This document shows positions 1 to 13,774 of a stretch of DNA of 64,000 bases, piece after piece (position 1 is the stretch's first letter; each line of letters opens with the position of its first letter). The position numbers and the translations under genes are program-made. The notes beneath the pieces were generated by a model that worked only from the letters and a program-made list of their open reading frames with translations, did not search any database and had not been told where the DNA came from. Source of the stretch: Candidatus Vallotia laricis (GTDB lineage Bacteria > Pseudomonadota > Gammaproteobacteria > Burkholderiales > Burkholderiaceae); assembly GCF_020541325.1 (NCBI RefSeq), contig NZ_CP047399.1, positions 1-64,000 of the forward strand, read 5' to 3'.

Positions 1-1554
1 ATGAACGATTTCTGGGAACATTGCTCAACTCTACTGGCGCGTGAGCTAACGCCTCAGCAGTACGTAACATGGATTAAGCCACTCTCGCCTGTCGGCTTCG
101 ATGTTGAGGCGAACACGGTGCGTATTGCCGCGCCGAATCGCTTTAAGCTTGACTGGGTGAAAAGCCAATTTTCTAGTCGTATAACCGATTTAGCACGCGA
201 TTTTTGGCAGCATCCAGTGCAAGTGAAGTTCGTCCTTCATGCTAAGGATTGCCTAAAAGCATCTCCAGCGCAACTCATGAGCGGTAGCGCACTCGCTAAC
301 GCTATAGACGCGGTTATTGCAGCGACTTCGAGCGCGTCGGCTGCTGCACCCGCTAATAGCTCAGTACCTTATCCAACGATAGATCATGCGCTTAGCATAT
401 GCAGCTCCTCAACTGTGAATAATAACTTGAATATGGGTGAGCTCAACCTAGACGTGAAAGAAGCTATGGCAGTATGGCGCTACCCCAGCCTCGGAGCTCT
501 TACGTCCTTAACTGATACGGAGTCCACATACGAGTGTTCTAAACTTAATCCAGTGCTCACCTTAAAAAATTTTGTTACTGGTAAAGCGAATCAGTTCGCT
601 CATGCTGCGGCGATCCAGGTTGCTGATAACCCCGGTATATCGTATAACCCACTATTTCTATACGGCGGCGTCGGTCTTGGCAAGACACACTTGATCCATG
701 CGATTGGAAACGAACTTCTACGGGGCCGGGCTAGTGCTCGAATTCGATACATTCATGCGGAGCAGTATGTCTCCAATGTCGTGAGGGCATACCAGCGCAA
801 GGCATCCGACGAGTTCAAGAAATACTACCATTCGCTTGACTTACTCTTGATCGATGATATTCAGTTCTTCTCTGGTAAGTCACGTACGCAGGAAGAATTT
901 TTCTATGCTTTCGAGGCGCTTGTCGCAAATAAAGCGCAAGTTATCATTACAAGCGATACGTATCCGAAAGAAATATCTGGTATTGATGACCGATTGATCT
1001 CGCGATTTGACTCTGGCTTGACCATAGCAATCGAGCCGCCTGAACTAGAGATGCGAGTTGCGATTTTAATACGTAAGGCGCAGTCTGAAGACGTTGTGGT
1101 AAATGAGGATGTTGCATTTTTTGTCGCTAAGCACCTGCGATCAAATGTGCGAGAGCTTGAAGAGGCGATTCAGAAAATTCTCGCGTATTCAAAATCCCGT
1201 GGACAAGGAATCACGATTGATCTCACTAAAGCGGCACTAAAAGATCTACTAACAATTCAAAATCGTCAAATCTCAATTGAAAGTATTCAGAAAACCGTTG
1301 CCGATTTCTATAACATAAAAGCCGCTGATATGTATTCCAAAAAACGGCCGACTAATATTGCTCGGCCGCGTCAGATTGCAATGCACTTAGCTAAGGAGCT
1401 TACGCAGAAGAGCCTGCCTGAGATCGGGGAACTATTCGGTGGCCGCGATCACACAACAGTGTTACACGCAGTGCGTAAAATCTCTAATGAGCGCAGCAAA
1501 GACATACAACTGAATCACGAGCTACACGTACTCGAACAAACTCTTAAAGGATAA
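1..1554 (+). CDS. dnaA: chromosomal replication initiator protein DnaA
   Basis: This 517-residue AAA+ ATPase binds DnaA boxes and melts the chromosomal origin. The N-terminal interaction domain (about 1-90) begins [12 protein letters not shown] and closely follows Burkholderia DnaA. Residues about 93-185 are a variable linker. The AAA+ core carries Walker [11 protein letters not shown] (221-230) and Walker B LLLIDD (281-286). The C-terminal domain holds the DNA-binding signature GGRDHTTV (480-487). Length is normal for the family. The ATG is base 1 of the window, so the chromosome was probably numbered from this gene, and its promoter and the origin upstream are not visible. dnaN follows in the same direction 201 bp later. 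Identification is certain from motifs and end-to-end similarity. Confidence 0.98.
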   Translation: MNDFWEHCSTLLARELTPQQYVTWIKPLSPVGFDVEANTVRIAAPNRFKLDWVKSQFSSRITDLARDFWQHPVQVKFVLHAKDCLKASPAQLMSGSALANAIDAVIAATSSASAAAPANSSVPYPTIDHALSICSSSTVNNNLNMGELNLDVKEAMAVWRYPSLGALTSLTDTESTYECSKLNPVLTLKNFVTGKANQFAHAAAIQVADNPGISYNPLFLYGGVGLGKTHLIHAIGNELLRGRASARIRYIHAEQYVSNVVRAYQRKASDEFKKYYHSLDLLLIDDIQFFSGKSRTQEEFFYAFEALVANKAQVIITSDTYPKEISGIDDRLISRFDSGLTIAIEPPELEMRVAILIRKAQSEDVVVNEDVAFFVAKHLRSNVRELEEAIQKILAYSKSRGQGITIDLTKAALKDLLTIQNRQISIESIQKTVADFYNIKAADMYSKKRPTNIARPRQIAMHLAKELTQKSLPEIGELFGGRDHTTVLHAVRKISNERSKDIQLNHELHVLEQTLKG

Positions 1555-1755
1555 GCGACACAGCACTATATTGTGCTCTAGCTATTACTACACTTTAGTA
1601 AATGTTACGTAAAAAGGCATGATTGTGCCTATATGCATCAGGTACACTTGTGCGTTTTCAGGCACAATGGCAGTTTAAGGAAACAGCCGAAACTTAGTTT
1701 CTACGCAGGCAATGTGGAGTGTATAAACCATCATATCATATCAAGAAGGAATTCT

Positions 1756-2862
1756 ATGGAATTGGTAAAGACCGAACGGGATACTTTGCTGCGTCCGCTA
1801 CAGATGGTTAGCGGCATTGTCAAGCGCCGCCATACACTGCCGATTCTCGCAAATCTGCTTATATCTAAGAATGGCCTAGACGTATCATTCCTGTCTACCG
1901 ATCTTGAATTGCAGATTACCACGCGTTCCGATTTTGGCGTCGGTAACGAAAAAGTAGCTACGACAGTAGCTGCGCGAAAACTTGTCGATATCTTGCGCGC
2001 GATTCCAGTTGGCAATGTCACACTTGCATTGTCTGCAAAGCGGCTAATCGTTCAGTTCGGAAAGAGTCGGTTTGCACTGCAAACTCTACCAGCCGATGAA
2101 TTCCCGATGCTAGCACAAATAAAAAACTTCGGCGCCAGCTTATCAGTTTCACAGAAAACGTTTAAGCAATTGCTTGGGATGGTGTACTTTGCGATAGCGC
2201 AGCAGGATATTCGCTATTACTTGAACGGTATGCTTCTGGTAATCGATGGTGATCAGTTAATAGCCGTAGCGACTGATGGTCACCGCCTTGCGTTCGCATC
2301 AATGAAGACGGATAGCGCATTCGCGCGACAGGAGGTCATTATTCCAAGAAAAACAATTCTTGAGCTTCAGCGACTTCTAGATGATAGCGATCATCTACTA
2401 AAAATTGATATCGCACCTACGCAGGTGAAATTTATATTTGGCCAGGTAGAGTTAGTATCTAAGCTTATCGAGGGTAGGTTCCCGGAATTCCAGCGCGTGA
2501 TTCCGAGGAACTATACAAACATATTTGTAATAGACCGTAACGAATTACAGCATTCCTTGCAGCGGGCTGCGATTTTGATGTCGGAAAAATTTAAAGGCGT
2601 TCGATGTATTATTGCACCAGGCCAGCTAAAAATTATGTCTACCAATGCCGATCATGAAGAAGCGCAGGAAGAACTAGAAATCGCATACCATGGTGATACG
2701 CTGGATGTTGGCTTTAACGTTATATATTTATTAGACGTACTCGCGAACTTGAAAGTCCGTATGATCCAAATCGCATTAGGCAGCGATTCAACATCAAGCG
2801 CGTTAATTACCATTCCAGAGAACAAAAAATTTAAGTATGTAGTAATGCCAATGCGAATATGA
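1756..2862 (+). CDS. dnaN: DNA polymerase III beta subunit (sliding clamp)
   Basis: This is the ring-shaped processivity clamp of DNA polymerase III. The start is set at ATG 1756, giving 368 residues, because the protein then begins MELVKTERDTLLRPLQMVSG as in Burkholderia DnaN, and a purine-rich ribosome site (AGAAGGA, 1744-1750) lies just upstream. The frame stays open back to 1633, but that extension has no family similarity. The usual three-domain clamp length is preserved, and the protein ends in the typical ITIPENKKFKYVVMPMRI-like tail. It sits between dnaA and gyrB in the conserved origin-proximal order and is probably co-transcribed with dnaA. Confidence 0.97.
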   Translation: MELVKTERDTLLRPLQMVSGIVKRRHTLPILANLLISKNGLDVSFLSTDLELQITTRSDFGVGNEKVATTVAARKLVDILRAIPVGNVTLALSAKRLIVQFGKSRFALQTLPADEFPMLAQIKNFGASLSVSQKTFKQLLGMVYFAIAQQDIRYYLNGMLLVIDGDQLIAVATDGHRLAFASMKTDSAFARQEVIIPRKTILELQRLLDDSDHLLKIDIAPTQVKFIFGQVELVSKLIEGRFPEFQRVIPRNYTNIFVIDRNELQHSLQRAAILMSEKFKGVRCIIAPGQLKIMSTNADHEEAQEELEIAYHGDTLDVGFNVIYLLDVLANLKVRMIQIALGSDSTSSALITIPENKKFKYVVMPMRI

Positions 2863-2932
2863 TTAGGATAATGACTAGGATTCTAGTATAGGCCAGTCAA
2901 TTTAATGTTTATTGGGTATTAAAGCAGCATAA

Positions 2933-5425
<2,493 letters not shown>

Positions 5426-6389
5426 GGCCTACTATATGTAGATTACACTATCCCAAAGATCTCTTTCTATCAGTTAGTTAGAAACTTCAGTATTTCTTTT
5501 TTGTAAACTGCAAGACAAAATAATAAAATGGAATAACCGCATACTATCAAATAGTACTAAAATTTAGTAACCGACTGCAGTATCGATACTGTTATTTAAA
5601 AGAATAAAATATTTAGATTTAGCTCTCCGCCACTGCATCTTCCACTTATTTCATACATTTTATTAAAGTACTATTTAGATATGGGGGGTAAATTGCAAAA
5701 TTAATATCGACTCGATAGTCTTGAAGACTCATTAAGCTATCTATTGATTAATATCAATAATTATTGCCTAGCTCTAGCTATACAGTATAGCCCTCATCTA
5801 GCTCTTGAAGATAATGACTTAGGAAGTATCAATTTAGAAAATCTCGGCGTATTTAATATAAATAAATTAATATTTCTATACATAGTAGAATATATAATTC
5901 TGCAATGGTTTAATCTTATTTTCCTTAGGGGGGTATTTAGAGAAATCAGATTATAATCAATTGTATTAGAGAAATCAAAAGTTTTCAACATGCATCGGTA
6001 TTCTCGCGCAACCATGATCTTTGCTACACTGAAATCGGTTGGCACCCCATTTTTATTTTATACAAAAGAATAATCTAAGGAAAATTTTTACCGAATTCTT
6101 ACCAACTGTAAGTGATAGTGGATACTCAAAAATTTTCTTCTACCGAATGCAATCTTAGCGTCAAGATTTATATAGAGATATTCTTATTCTTTAGTGCGAG
6201 CCGGCATATACTATTGTATATAAATTACATGCTGTCTTAAGCAAAAATATACTATTGTATGAAATTAATGCATATTTCATCTTTTCTATCGACAGTATTT
6301 ATTACCATAGAGTAACTCTAAATTGAATTAAGAAATTAAAAAGTAAAAATCTTATTATATTTCATTGTGTCATTCGAAATACAAGTACT

Positions 6390-6426
6390 AAATATCTCTG
6401 GAAACATTAAGTTTTCAGAGATATTT
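6390..6426. repeat. 16-bp inverted repeat, terminator-like hairpin
   Basis: Arms 6390-6405 and 6411-6426 pair over 16 bp with one G-T mismatch around a 5-nt loop (ATTAA). There is no long T run on either side, so termination is unproven. It lies between convergent gyrB and gshA. Confidence 0.6.
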
Positions 6427-6795
6427 CTATTGGACCCGATCGGTATCGTACAGTAGTTTACCTAAACTACGTCAACTAATAATCTACTCCAATTTTAGGT
6501 AGCAATATTATCGCTTTCGATATCTCTCGCACGTTACTAAACATACAGCCATGCCCAAGCAGATACTAGATTATAGAGGACCAGCACTAAAATTCTAGTG
6601 CGTTGATTTTGCTTATTGTGAATAAAGTAATCTTAGTAAGCAACGTAGCTCAGAAGAATACTGCTATATTTTCTAACGTCTAGCAAGAATAAGTATCGCG
6701 CTAATGTACAAGCGTATATATTACATATTAAAATGTAAATAACGATAGTAATAAAGTCGTAATGTTCTGTATAACAGGTAATCGTATAGATTAAT

Positions 6796-6819
6796 CGGAG
6801 TATTATACATAATACTCCG
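6796..6819. repeat. 10-bp perfect hairpin
   Basis: Arms CGGAGTATTA (6796-6805) and TAATACTCCG (6810-6819) pair perfectly around the 4-nt loop TACA. It lies in the gyrB-gshA convergent desert, so it could be a relic terminator. No T tract follows. Confidence 0.55.
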
Positions 6820-7323
6820 TATATTCTGGATGGTTAGATCTACTGGTCAATAACGGGGTGTTTTTTAGGGAGATCTTTATGTACTTCCTCGTTTAGGAAT
6901 TGGAGTAAGGCATAAGCGATAGACAGGACATTCATCCTAATAATGCTGGTTTTTTGCGACTATTCGATGTCGATGAGCATACCTTCTTTTGTAAGGATGA
7001 ATATTTGGGATCAGAGAATAAAAGTCGCTTTATTATAGATATAATTCGATGATGTAAGCTTTGCTATCTTTATCTAAAGTTCATACATTACTAAATTACA
7101 GGTACTTACCTCATCCCTGAACACCTCGCTTGTCATTAGATTTCTGCTATATAGTTAAGCATTAGAAATATACTGTGAGTATATAAAAACCCTGAAGCTG
7201 GCCATACTATGGACTATCAACGTATGATATGCGGGAATGGTGCGCCGAGTCTTTAACTCGCAACACTCGCAATATAAGCTCCAGGCACATTTTACAGACT
7301 ATGCTAATTATAAGACCGAGGTA

Positions 7324-8943
7324 TCAGACGTTGATTCGGTGCGGCGTATACGCGTGGTAGGATTCCATAAACTGATCAAATTGACCTAGTTCAGCCTGCT
7401 CAATCTCATTTTGTTGCTGCAACGAACGCACTGCAAGTGTTGCATAGTGATCATGCATCTCTCTTGATAGCGGCCGAGCACGCATAGCTGAGGCGTGCTT
7501 TGCACTCTGCTCGAGTGCAAAGCGAATAAACGAACGACCTGTTGTGTTCATATCGTCTAATATACGCGCCGAAGGAGTCAACGCAAAGTTTTCAACCTTT
7601 GTGCGTTGTGCAGATAGTGCGGCGCAATATCGACCTCCACCATCCTGTGTATCAAGTAATACCGCAGCCAGCTCGATCTTCTCAAGCAATTCAATGGCCC
7701 AGTCTTGCAAAGAAACTAGTCGGCCATCGCGAGATAACTCAAGTCCAGGACGTCGTGCCTGCATTACTACACAAGCAAAGTTATTATTTGCTTCTATATG
7801 CTCCGCCGCATAGAGTAACGGACTTTCATCGAGCGCGCAGTATAATAAGTACGCCTCAAGAAAACGCGCGGTATTAGACGAGATTCCGATAGCCTCAAAG
7901 GGATCGATATCAAGTAATCGCACTTCAATATACTGAACGCCGCGAGATGCAAGAGCATGAAGGGGGCGTTCACCTGATTGCGTAATGCGCTTCGGACGGA
8001 TCGTCGAATACAGCTCATTTTCCATCTGAAGCACGTTAGTGTTGATTTGCAACCACTCGCCATTTCGTTTCGTGCCGAGTTGCTTATAGGGAGGATAAGG
8101 CTGACTAATTGCATTCGCTACAGTATTTAGATAGTTATCTAAATTGTTATAATCTGCACTAACTGATGACTGTCCAGGAGTATTTTGGTAGCCAACTAAA
8201 TCGCTCATTCGAAGACTAGTTGCATAGGGCAGAAATAACGTATCTGCATCGAAAGTATCTAGCCCATTCAGGCATCCACGCACGAAACTGCGTGAGAGTG
8301 CAGGCGAGGCACCGAACAATAGCATTAGTAGCCAACTGCTACGCCGGAAATTTCGGATGAGGGCAAGGTATGAATTCGACTGATACTGAAGCGGGGAGCC
8401 ATCAGTGCGCTCGTGCTGTTGCAATAATCGAAAAATATCTTCATGCAACGAAAAGTTATAGTGAATACCAGCGATACACTGCATGGATTTTCCATAACGC
8501 AGCGCTAACCCGCGCCGGTAAACATGCTTAAGCCGGCCAATATTTGATGTGCCATATTGCGCAATCGGAATTTGTTCCTCGGGCGGCAGCACACAGGGCA
8601 TTGATGCATTCCATAGTAACTCGTCACCAATCGACTCATAGACATAACGATGCAGCATATCAAGCTGCTCGAGCATTACATCGGAAGTATGCTGAGCTGG
8701 AGTGATAATCTCAAGTAATGACTCTGAATAATCGGTTGTCAGCTGAGCATGTATAAGCGCCGAGCCCAGTGCGGTAGGGTGTGGCGTAAGCCCGAGCATT
8801 CCATCACGCCGTACCCTTAGGCTTTCTTTTTCAATGCCCTGTAAACCTTTGAGCAGCAATGGTCGATGTGCGGGCTGCATCAATAAAGCCAGGCGTCTAG
8901 CGTACGTATCCGTCGTTTGGAAGGAAGGCGTGTTCTTGAACAT
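7324..8943 (-). CDS. gshA: glutamate-cysteine ligase
   Basis: This enzyme joins L-glutamate and L-cysteine using ATP, the first step of glutathione synthesis. The sequence carries the family block GLQGIEKESLRV near the N-terminus, the QLTTDYSESLLE block and the downstream GIHYNFS and PKRITQSGERPLHAL blocks of the gamma-proteobacterial-type GshA family. The start is placed at ATG 8943 (539 residues, beginning MFKNTPSFQTTD) by comparison with remembered Burkholderia proteins. An in-frame ATG at 9000 would add 19 residues and cannot be excluded, because neither start has a clear ribosome site. The gene is alone on its strand, flanked by deserts. gshB is not in the window. Confidence 0.93.
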   Translation of the reverse strand: MFKNTPSFQTTDTYARRLALLMQPAHRPLLLKGLQGIEKESLRVRRDGMLGLTPHPTALGSALIHAQLTTDYSESLLEIITPAQHTSDVMLEQLDMLHRYVYESIGDELLWNASMPCVLPPEEQIPIAQYGTSNIGRLKHVYRRGLALRYGKSMQCIAGIHYNFSLHEDIFRLLQQHERTDGSPLQYQSNSYLALIRNFRRSSWLLMLLFGASPALSRSFVRGCLNGLDTFDADTLFLPYATSLRMSDLVGYQNTPGQSSVSADYNNLDNYLNTVANAISQPYPPYKQLGTKRNGEWLQINTNVLQMENELYSTIRPKRITQSGERPLHALASRGVQYIEVRLLDIDPFEAIGISSNTARFLEAYLLYCALDESPLLYAAEHIEANNNFACVVMQARRPGLELSRDGRLVSLQDWAIELLEKIELAAVLLDTQDGGGRYCAALSAQRTKVENFALTPSARILDDMNTTGRSFIRFALEQSAKHASAMRARPLSREMHDHYATLAVRSLQQQNEIEQAELGQFDQFMESYHAYTPHRINV

Positions 8944-10260
8944 TATCGTATAGTATACCGTAATCGGTTTTCTACCACGATATATATTCACGAGCAACAT
9001 ACTTTTAGATGCACCTTAAAGATTGCTGATTCTATCTAGATAAAACTAATTAGTTATTTTCAGTACTGTTTTCAAAATTTATCTGGTTAGCTATAGTGCT
9101 AATGTATCTTGATAACTAGACGATAGTTCGCGTAGGCTAAGATTCTCGATGCCCCTATAAATACCCCAAAATATACTATGCGATAAGCGATAATAACAGC
9201 TGTTGCAATGCGGCAAGACCCAGTATATACAAAAAGCCATTCTATCTGAGATTAACATGTTAAAGAGTTATACTCTTACCTAAGAAAGTATAATCTAGCG
9301 CTTTAGGCTATTCCAAGAAAAATTATAGGTTCCGCACTTATGTATCACACACAGTGTGATACTAGCTGAGCGCTAATAGATGGGTAAGGCTCGCAATTAT
9401 TATGAGTGCGAGATACTTGAATAATAAAAGTTACATAGTATTACATCATAGGATGATAAAGCACTTCTTAAGCAATAATATGCGTCGGATTATTATAAGA
9501 ACTATTCTTATAGTTTAGCGCTTACAACGCATGTTGTGTATGCAACATCAACAATCTCTCTATTAAACAAGACGTATTTTAAGTAGTACATCGACATCCT
9601 CGATGTCATAGGTTTTGTCAATTGAATAGCATGGTGTAGCACTAATGTAAGCATCTGATTTCATCAGCTAATAAAAGACAGCTACCTCCCCCACTTTTTT
9701 ATAGATAGACCCTAAAAAGTCTGCGAAAAAGCAAAAATTTCGAATTCTGCGCGCCTCTAATTAGATATCTTTATCAGACCTGCAACGAAATCCCAGTTAA
9801 GTGCAATCACGCTTATTTTAGATAGGCGCATATTACCCGTGTTTTTTCTATAGGCTCCCTCTCTATATATGACTTTTATAGGCTAAGCCTAACGCTGGCT
9901 ATATTTTGTCTCTCGGATCAAGATTGATAAATATTCCATACTCGTCTTATTCCAGGTGAGCGGATAACTATTAGTTAGAATGCACGGCATTTAGGCGAGT
10001 GTTTGTTTTATGTTACTACGTCGTGTAAGTTCTAGTAGCTAGAGTAGCATAGACTTATGTTTTTACCTCTAAATGATTCCTTTATCACTAACTTACCTAA
10101 GCTCGCCTAGAGCTAGCGCTGCGCCCCATACTCAGTCAGATTGTGGCGCTATGCTTTAGATCTTCATATATCTAACCGTAGAGATATATCGTGCAACATC
10201 TATATTTCCTCTACTTGCATGCTCATTTCTCTATGCAGTCTGTTATGCCGGGAGCCGCGT
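8944..10260. other. gene desert between divergent gshA and the cation exchanger
   Basis: About 1.3 kb with no supportable gene on either strand. It contains a perfect 9-bp hairpin with 3-nt loop at 9342-9362 and scattered AT-rich sequence. The frame of the exchanger stays open upstream to 10141 but has no family similarity there. Confidence 0.55.
9342..9362. repeat. 9-bp perfect hairpin
   Basis: GTATCACAC (9342-9350), loop ACA and GTGTGATAC (9354-9362) form a perfect short stem in non-coding sequence between two divergent genes. Its role is unknown. An operator-like palindrome is possible. Confidence 0.45.
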
Positions 10261-11265
10261 ATGACTAGGATTGTGCTCCAACTTATTCTGATGCTTGCGG
10301 CAATTTTGCTTGCCGCTGAATTATTTACAAATGCGCTAGAACACCTAAGTAAGCGGATGAAACTATCCGATGGCGTAACCGGCTCATTATTCGCGGCAGT
10401 CGGTACTGCATTACCGGAGACGTCAATCCCGATAATCGCTATTCTGTCTGGGCGCGGAGAGCACCTTAACGAAGAAATTGGGATAGGGGCCATTCTGGGT
10501 GCGCCGCTGATGCTTGTGACACTATCCACATGTCTAATGACACTATCTATACTAGGCCGGCGTGGGCTTTGTGGTCGTATACAGCCAGAGACCAGCGGTA
10601 TTAAACGGGATCTTAACTATTTTTTATGTGGGTTTTCGTTATCAGCCGTCACGATGTACGTGCCGCATACAAATGTAGTGGTGCGGGCAGGGTTGAGCAT
10701 TACCCTTGTATGTATGTATATATATTACGTGTATGCGACATTGAAAGCGTCGCAAGCATTAGTGAGCATCGAGCACAGCACGACAGTGCTAGACCGCATG
10801 TATCTATCGCGCATTGGTATCCCTATGCGTCTCATGACGATTTTATTTCAGCTAAGTATTTCGCTAGTTTTACTGATTAGTGGCGCGAAAGGATTCATGT
10901 ATTACGTAGATAAGTGCTCCCAGATGTTAGGAGTATCACCACTGCTATTATCCCTGCTAATTATTCCAATCGCTACGGAGTTACCAGAAAAGGTAAACAC
11001 TATTTTGTGGGTGCGGCGCGGGAAAGATACCCTCGCATTTTCGAACCTTACTGGTGCTATGGTGTTTCAGGGGACAGTGCTCCCAGCGCTTGGCATTATG
11101 CTTACCCCATGGGAGCGGCATTTCGAGATTCTAACTAGCATCGTCATTACATTAATCGGGGCAGCATGGTGTCGAGTACTGTTGCACGATCGCGGCTTAC
11201 CAATTTGGGCCTTGCTATGCAATGGAATTCTCTATGCGGTTTATTTGAGCATGATGTTAGCATAA
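10261..11265 (+). CDS. CaCA-family cation exchanger (sodium/calcium antiporter-like)
   Basis: A 334-residue polytopic inner-membrane protein with the two alpha repeats of the Ca2+:cation antiporter superfamily. Alpha-1 is GSLFAAVGTALPETSIP (about 41-57, with the key acidic residue E53). Alpha-2 is around PIATELPEKVN (E240, E243). About ten hydrophobic segments are visible. The start at ATG 10261 is preferred over the open frame from 10141, because hydrophobic family sequence begins here and GGGAG lies about 7 nt upstream. It probably exports Ca2+ or another cation using an ion gradient, but the substrate cannot be read from sequence. It converges on metE with a hairpin between them. Confidence 0.88.
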   Translation: MTRIVLQLILMLAAILLAAELFTNALEHLSKRMKLSDGVTGSLFAAVGTALPETSIPIIAILSGRGEHLNEEIGIGAILGAPLMLVTLSTCLMTLSILGRRGLCGRIQPETSGIKRDLNYFLCGFSLSAVTMYVPHTNVVVRAGLSITLVCMYIYYVYATLKASQALVSIEHSTTVLDRMYLSRIGIPMRLMTILFQLSISLVLLISGAKGFMYYVDKCSQMLGVSPLLLSLLIIPIATELPEKVNTILWVRRGKDTLAFSNLTGAMVFQGTVLPALGIMLTPWERHFEILTSIVITLIGAAWCRVLLHDRGLPIWALLCNGILYAVYLSMMLA

Positions 11266-11285
11266 TCTCGTAGGATTCCTATAAC

Positions 11286-11321
11286 TGCACCGAAAACGGA
11301 AATTTCCCCGGATTCGGTGCA
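11286..11321. terminator. bidirectional hairpin between convergent exchanger and metE
   Basis: TGCACCGAA (11286-11294) and TTCGGTGCA (11313-11321) form a perfect 9-bp stem about 20 bp after the exchanger stop and about 70 bp past the metE stop. No strong T tract follows on either strand, so this is a weak terminator or relic. Position between convergent genes is the main support. Confidence 0.5.
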
Positions 11322-11389
11322 TACTAAATTAGATCGCCAAACACTACAAATTAGCGTTTAGCTTGCTAAAGTTTAACTGGGGGTCACGT

Positions 11390-13669
11390 CTATATAGTGC
11401 TACGCAATTTATGGGCTGCAGCTACCATATTGTGTAGTGCCGGGACAACCTCTTCCCATGCGCGTGTCTTTAGACCACAGTCAGGATTAACCCACAAACG
11501 CTGAGCTGGTATACGCTTAGCTGCCTGTAGCATTAGGTGGATAATATGATCTTGGGTGGGAATATTTGGTGAATGGATATCGTACACACCCGGTCCAATC
11601 TCATTCGGATAGTTAAAGTGATCGAATGCATCGAGTAACTCCATATCCGATCGCGATGTTTCGATTGTGATAACGTCTGCATCCATATCTGCAATAGATT
11701 CAATGATATCATTGAACTCAGAATAGCACATATGTGTATGAATTTGCGTGTTATCTCGTACACCGTTAGCCGCAATCCGGAACGCGCTGACTGCCCACTG
11801 CAAGTACTCATGCCATTGAGCTCTACGTAGAGGTAAACCTTCACGCAGAGCAGCTTCATCAATCTGAATTACGCGTACGCCCGCATTCTCCAGGTCGAGC
11901 ACCTCTTCTCGAATCGCTAAAGCAAGTTGCTGACACGACACAGCGCGTGGCTGGTCATCACGTACGAACGACCAGTTTAGGATTGTTACGGGTCCTGTCA
12001 ACATACCTTTCATCGGCTTGTTAGTTAGCGACTGTGCATATTGAATCCACTTAACCGTCATCGGCTTGGGCCGAATAATATCACCGAACATGATCGGTGG
12101 TTTCACGCAACGCGAACCATAAGACTGCACCCAGCCGAATTGACTAAAGGCATAACCCTCGAGCTGCTCGCCAAAATACTCGACCATATCATTTCGCTCG
12201 GCCTCACCATGCACTAAAACGTCGAGTCCTAGTAATTCTTGTTCGCGCACGCTACGCGCGATCTGCTCGCGCATAGCGGTGTTATAGCTCGACTCATTTA
12301 ATTCACCTCGACGGAAAAGATTACGTATATGTCGAATCTCTTCAGTTTGTGGAAATGATCCAATTGTCGTGGTCGGATACAGTGGTAGTTTCAACTCCTC
12401 GTGTTGCTTGCACGCTCGTTCGGAATAAGGGCTAGTGCGGCGCTCCATATTAGCGTCGATACGCGCAAGGGCTGTCTTAACGGCCGGATTATGAACGCGT
12501 GTCGATACTTTACGTGCCGCTATAGCGGTCTGATTATCCCGAAGTTCAGTCTCCATAGACTGCCTGCCGTTATTTAACGCAGCAGACAGAACACTCAGTT
12601 CGTTGAGTTTTTGAAGTGCAAATGATAGCCATGAACGGAGTTCAGTATCGAGCTCACATTCACTTGTTATATCTACCGGAACGTGCAGCAATGAGCACGA
12701 TGGAGCCAGCCAAAGGCGATGACCAAGTTGTCTATGAATTGGCTCAAGCCAGTCAAGTGTTGCGAGGAGATCAGTTTTCCAAATATTACGGCCATTGACA
12801 ATTCCAAGCGACAGAACGCGGTCAGAAGCTAGCTCCATAATTACATCAGGGATCTCATTGTACGCATTAAGCGCATCTACATGTAGTCCCTGAACTGGCA
12901 AGCGACAGGCAAGCGACAAATTCTCTCTTAATTGCCCAAAATAGGTAGCTAATAGCAACTTCACTTGATCAGTATGCAGCGTATTGTATGCACGTATAAA
13001 CGCCTGCTGCCAGGTCGGATCCAGCTCAGTCACAAGGATTGGTTCATCGATCTGCACCCATTCAGCACCTTGCTCGGCAAGCTTGGCTAGCAATTGTGTA
13101 TAGACCGGCAACAGTCGCGGCAGTAATTCGAGTTTATCTGAGTCATCCTTAGTTTTTCCGAGCCAGAGATATGTCAGTGGCCCGATAATTACCGGCTTAG
13201 CTTTTACACCAAGGCATTGCGCTTGTTTAAACTCATTAAGAAGTCGCGATGAATCAAGCGTAAAGACGGTAGATGTGCTTAACTCTGGTACGATATAGTG
13301 GTAATTGGTATCAAACCACTTAGTCATCTCGCTGGCCTGTACATCATAATTGCATACCCTATCCGTGGCAGAACGCCCGCGAGCAATCCGAAAATAATTA
13401 TCGAGTGAATCGCCAGATAGATCACGTACTCGTTCCGGTAAGTTGCCGAGAGTAAAACTCATATCGAGTACTTGGTCATAGAATGTAAAATCACCCACTG
13501 GTGACCAGTCTAATTTCGACTGGTTAGCCCAGTGCCGCTGACGTAATTCAGAGCCCACTGCCTTCAGTGCATCCAACGAAGATTGTCCCTTCCAGTAGGA
13601 CTCGAGCGCGAATTTTAATTCGCGCTTCGCGCCGATGCGCGGAAAGCCTAGATTGTGCGTAATAGCCAT
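11390..13669 (-). CDS. metE: cobalamin-independent methionine synthase
   Basis: This enzyme transfers a methyl group from 5-methyltetrahydropteroyltri-glutamate to homocysteine without vitamin B12, the last step of methionine synthesis. The 759 residues match the normal length. The N-terminal half begins [19 protein letters not shown]. The C-terminal catalytic half holds the zinc ligands H646 and C648 (THMC), E670 (ITIE) and C731 (NPDCGLK). All are present, so the enzyme should be active. It is transcribed divergently from metR across a 105-bp gap holding a MetR-like box, the classical arrangement for MetR activation in response to homocysteine. Retention suggests the symbiont makes methionine or recycles its methyl groups. 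Confidence 0.97.
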   Translation of the reverse strand: MAITHNLGFPRIGAKRELKFALESYWKGQSSLDALKAVGSELRQRHWANQSKLDWSPVGDFTFYDQVLDMSFTLGNLPERVRDLSGDSLDNYFRIARGRSATDRVCNYDVQASEMTKWFDTNYHYIVPELSTSTVFTLDSSRLLNEFKQAQCLGVKAKPVIIGPLTYLWLGKTKDDSDKLELLPRLLPVYTQLLAKLAEQGAEWVQIDEPILVTELDPTWQQAFIRAYNTLHTDQVKLLLATYFGQLRENLSLACRLPVQGLHVDALNAYNEIPDVIMELASDRVLSLGIVNGRNIWKTDLLATLDWLEPIHRQLGHRLWLAPSCSLLHVPVDITSECELDTELRSWLSFALQKLNELSVLSAALNNGRQSMETELRDNQTAIAARKVSTRVHNPAVKTALARIDANMERRTSPYSERACKQHEELKLPLYPTTTIGSFPQTEEIRHIRNLFRRGELNESSYNTAMREQIARSVREQELLGLDVLVHGEAERNDMVEYFGEQLEGYAFSQFGWVQSYGSRCVKPPIMFGDIIRPKPMTVKWIQYAQSLTNKPMKGMLTGPVTILNWSFVRDDQPRAVSCQQLALAIREEVLDLENAGVRVIQIDEAALREGLPLRRAQWHEYLQWAVSAFRIAANGVRDNTQIHTHMCYSEFNDIIESIADMDADVITIETSRSDMELLDAFDHFNYPNEIGPGVYDIHSPNIPTQDHIIHLMLQAAKRIPAQRLWVNPDCGLKTRAWEEVVPALHNMVAAAHKLRSTI

Positions 13670-13731
13670 AATTCTAAATGGGAGGTGTTAAAAGTAAATT
13701 CACTATATGAGTGCAGTTGCATGGGAAAAAG

Positions 13732-13744
13732 TGATAATATTTCA
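13732..13744. promoter_or_regulatory. candidate MetR operator
   Basis: TGATAATATTTCA matches the known MetR consensus TGAANNTNNTTCA with a single mismatch. It lies midway between divergent metE and metR, where MetR normally binds to activate metE and control itself. Binding is inferred from context. Confidence 0.55.
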
Positions 13745-13774
13745 TATATGCATTAATTATTATCATGGTTTAAT

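Larger units (their letters stand above)
5426..7323. other. gene desert between convergent gyrB and gshA
   Basis: About 1.9 kb without a supportable gene. Open frames are short and not protein-like. The segment is AT-rich and holds two clear hairpins (6390-6426 and 6796-6819, listed separately), a 14-bp direct repeat ATATACTATTGTAT (6206-6219 and 6247-6260) and no tRNA. It is probably the eroded remains of lost genes. Confidence 0.6.

Noticed and set aside
1633-1755. Upstream in-frame extension of dnaN
   Set aside because: It has no similarity to the clamp family. ATG 1756 has a ribosome site and the correct N-terminus.
10141-10260. Upstream in-frame extension of the cation exchanger
   Set aside because: The extra 40 residues are not family-like. 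ATG 10261 is preceded by GGGAG and opens the first membrane segment.
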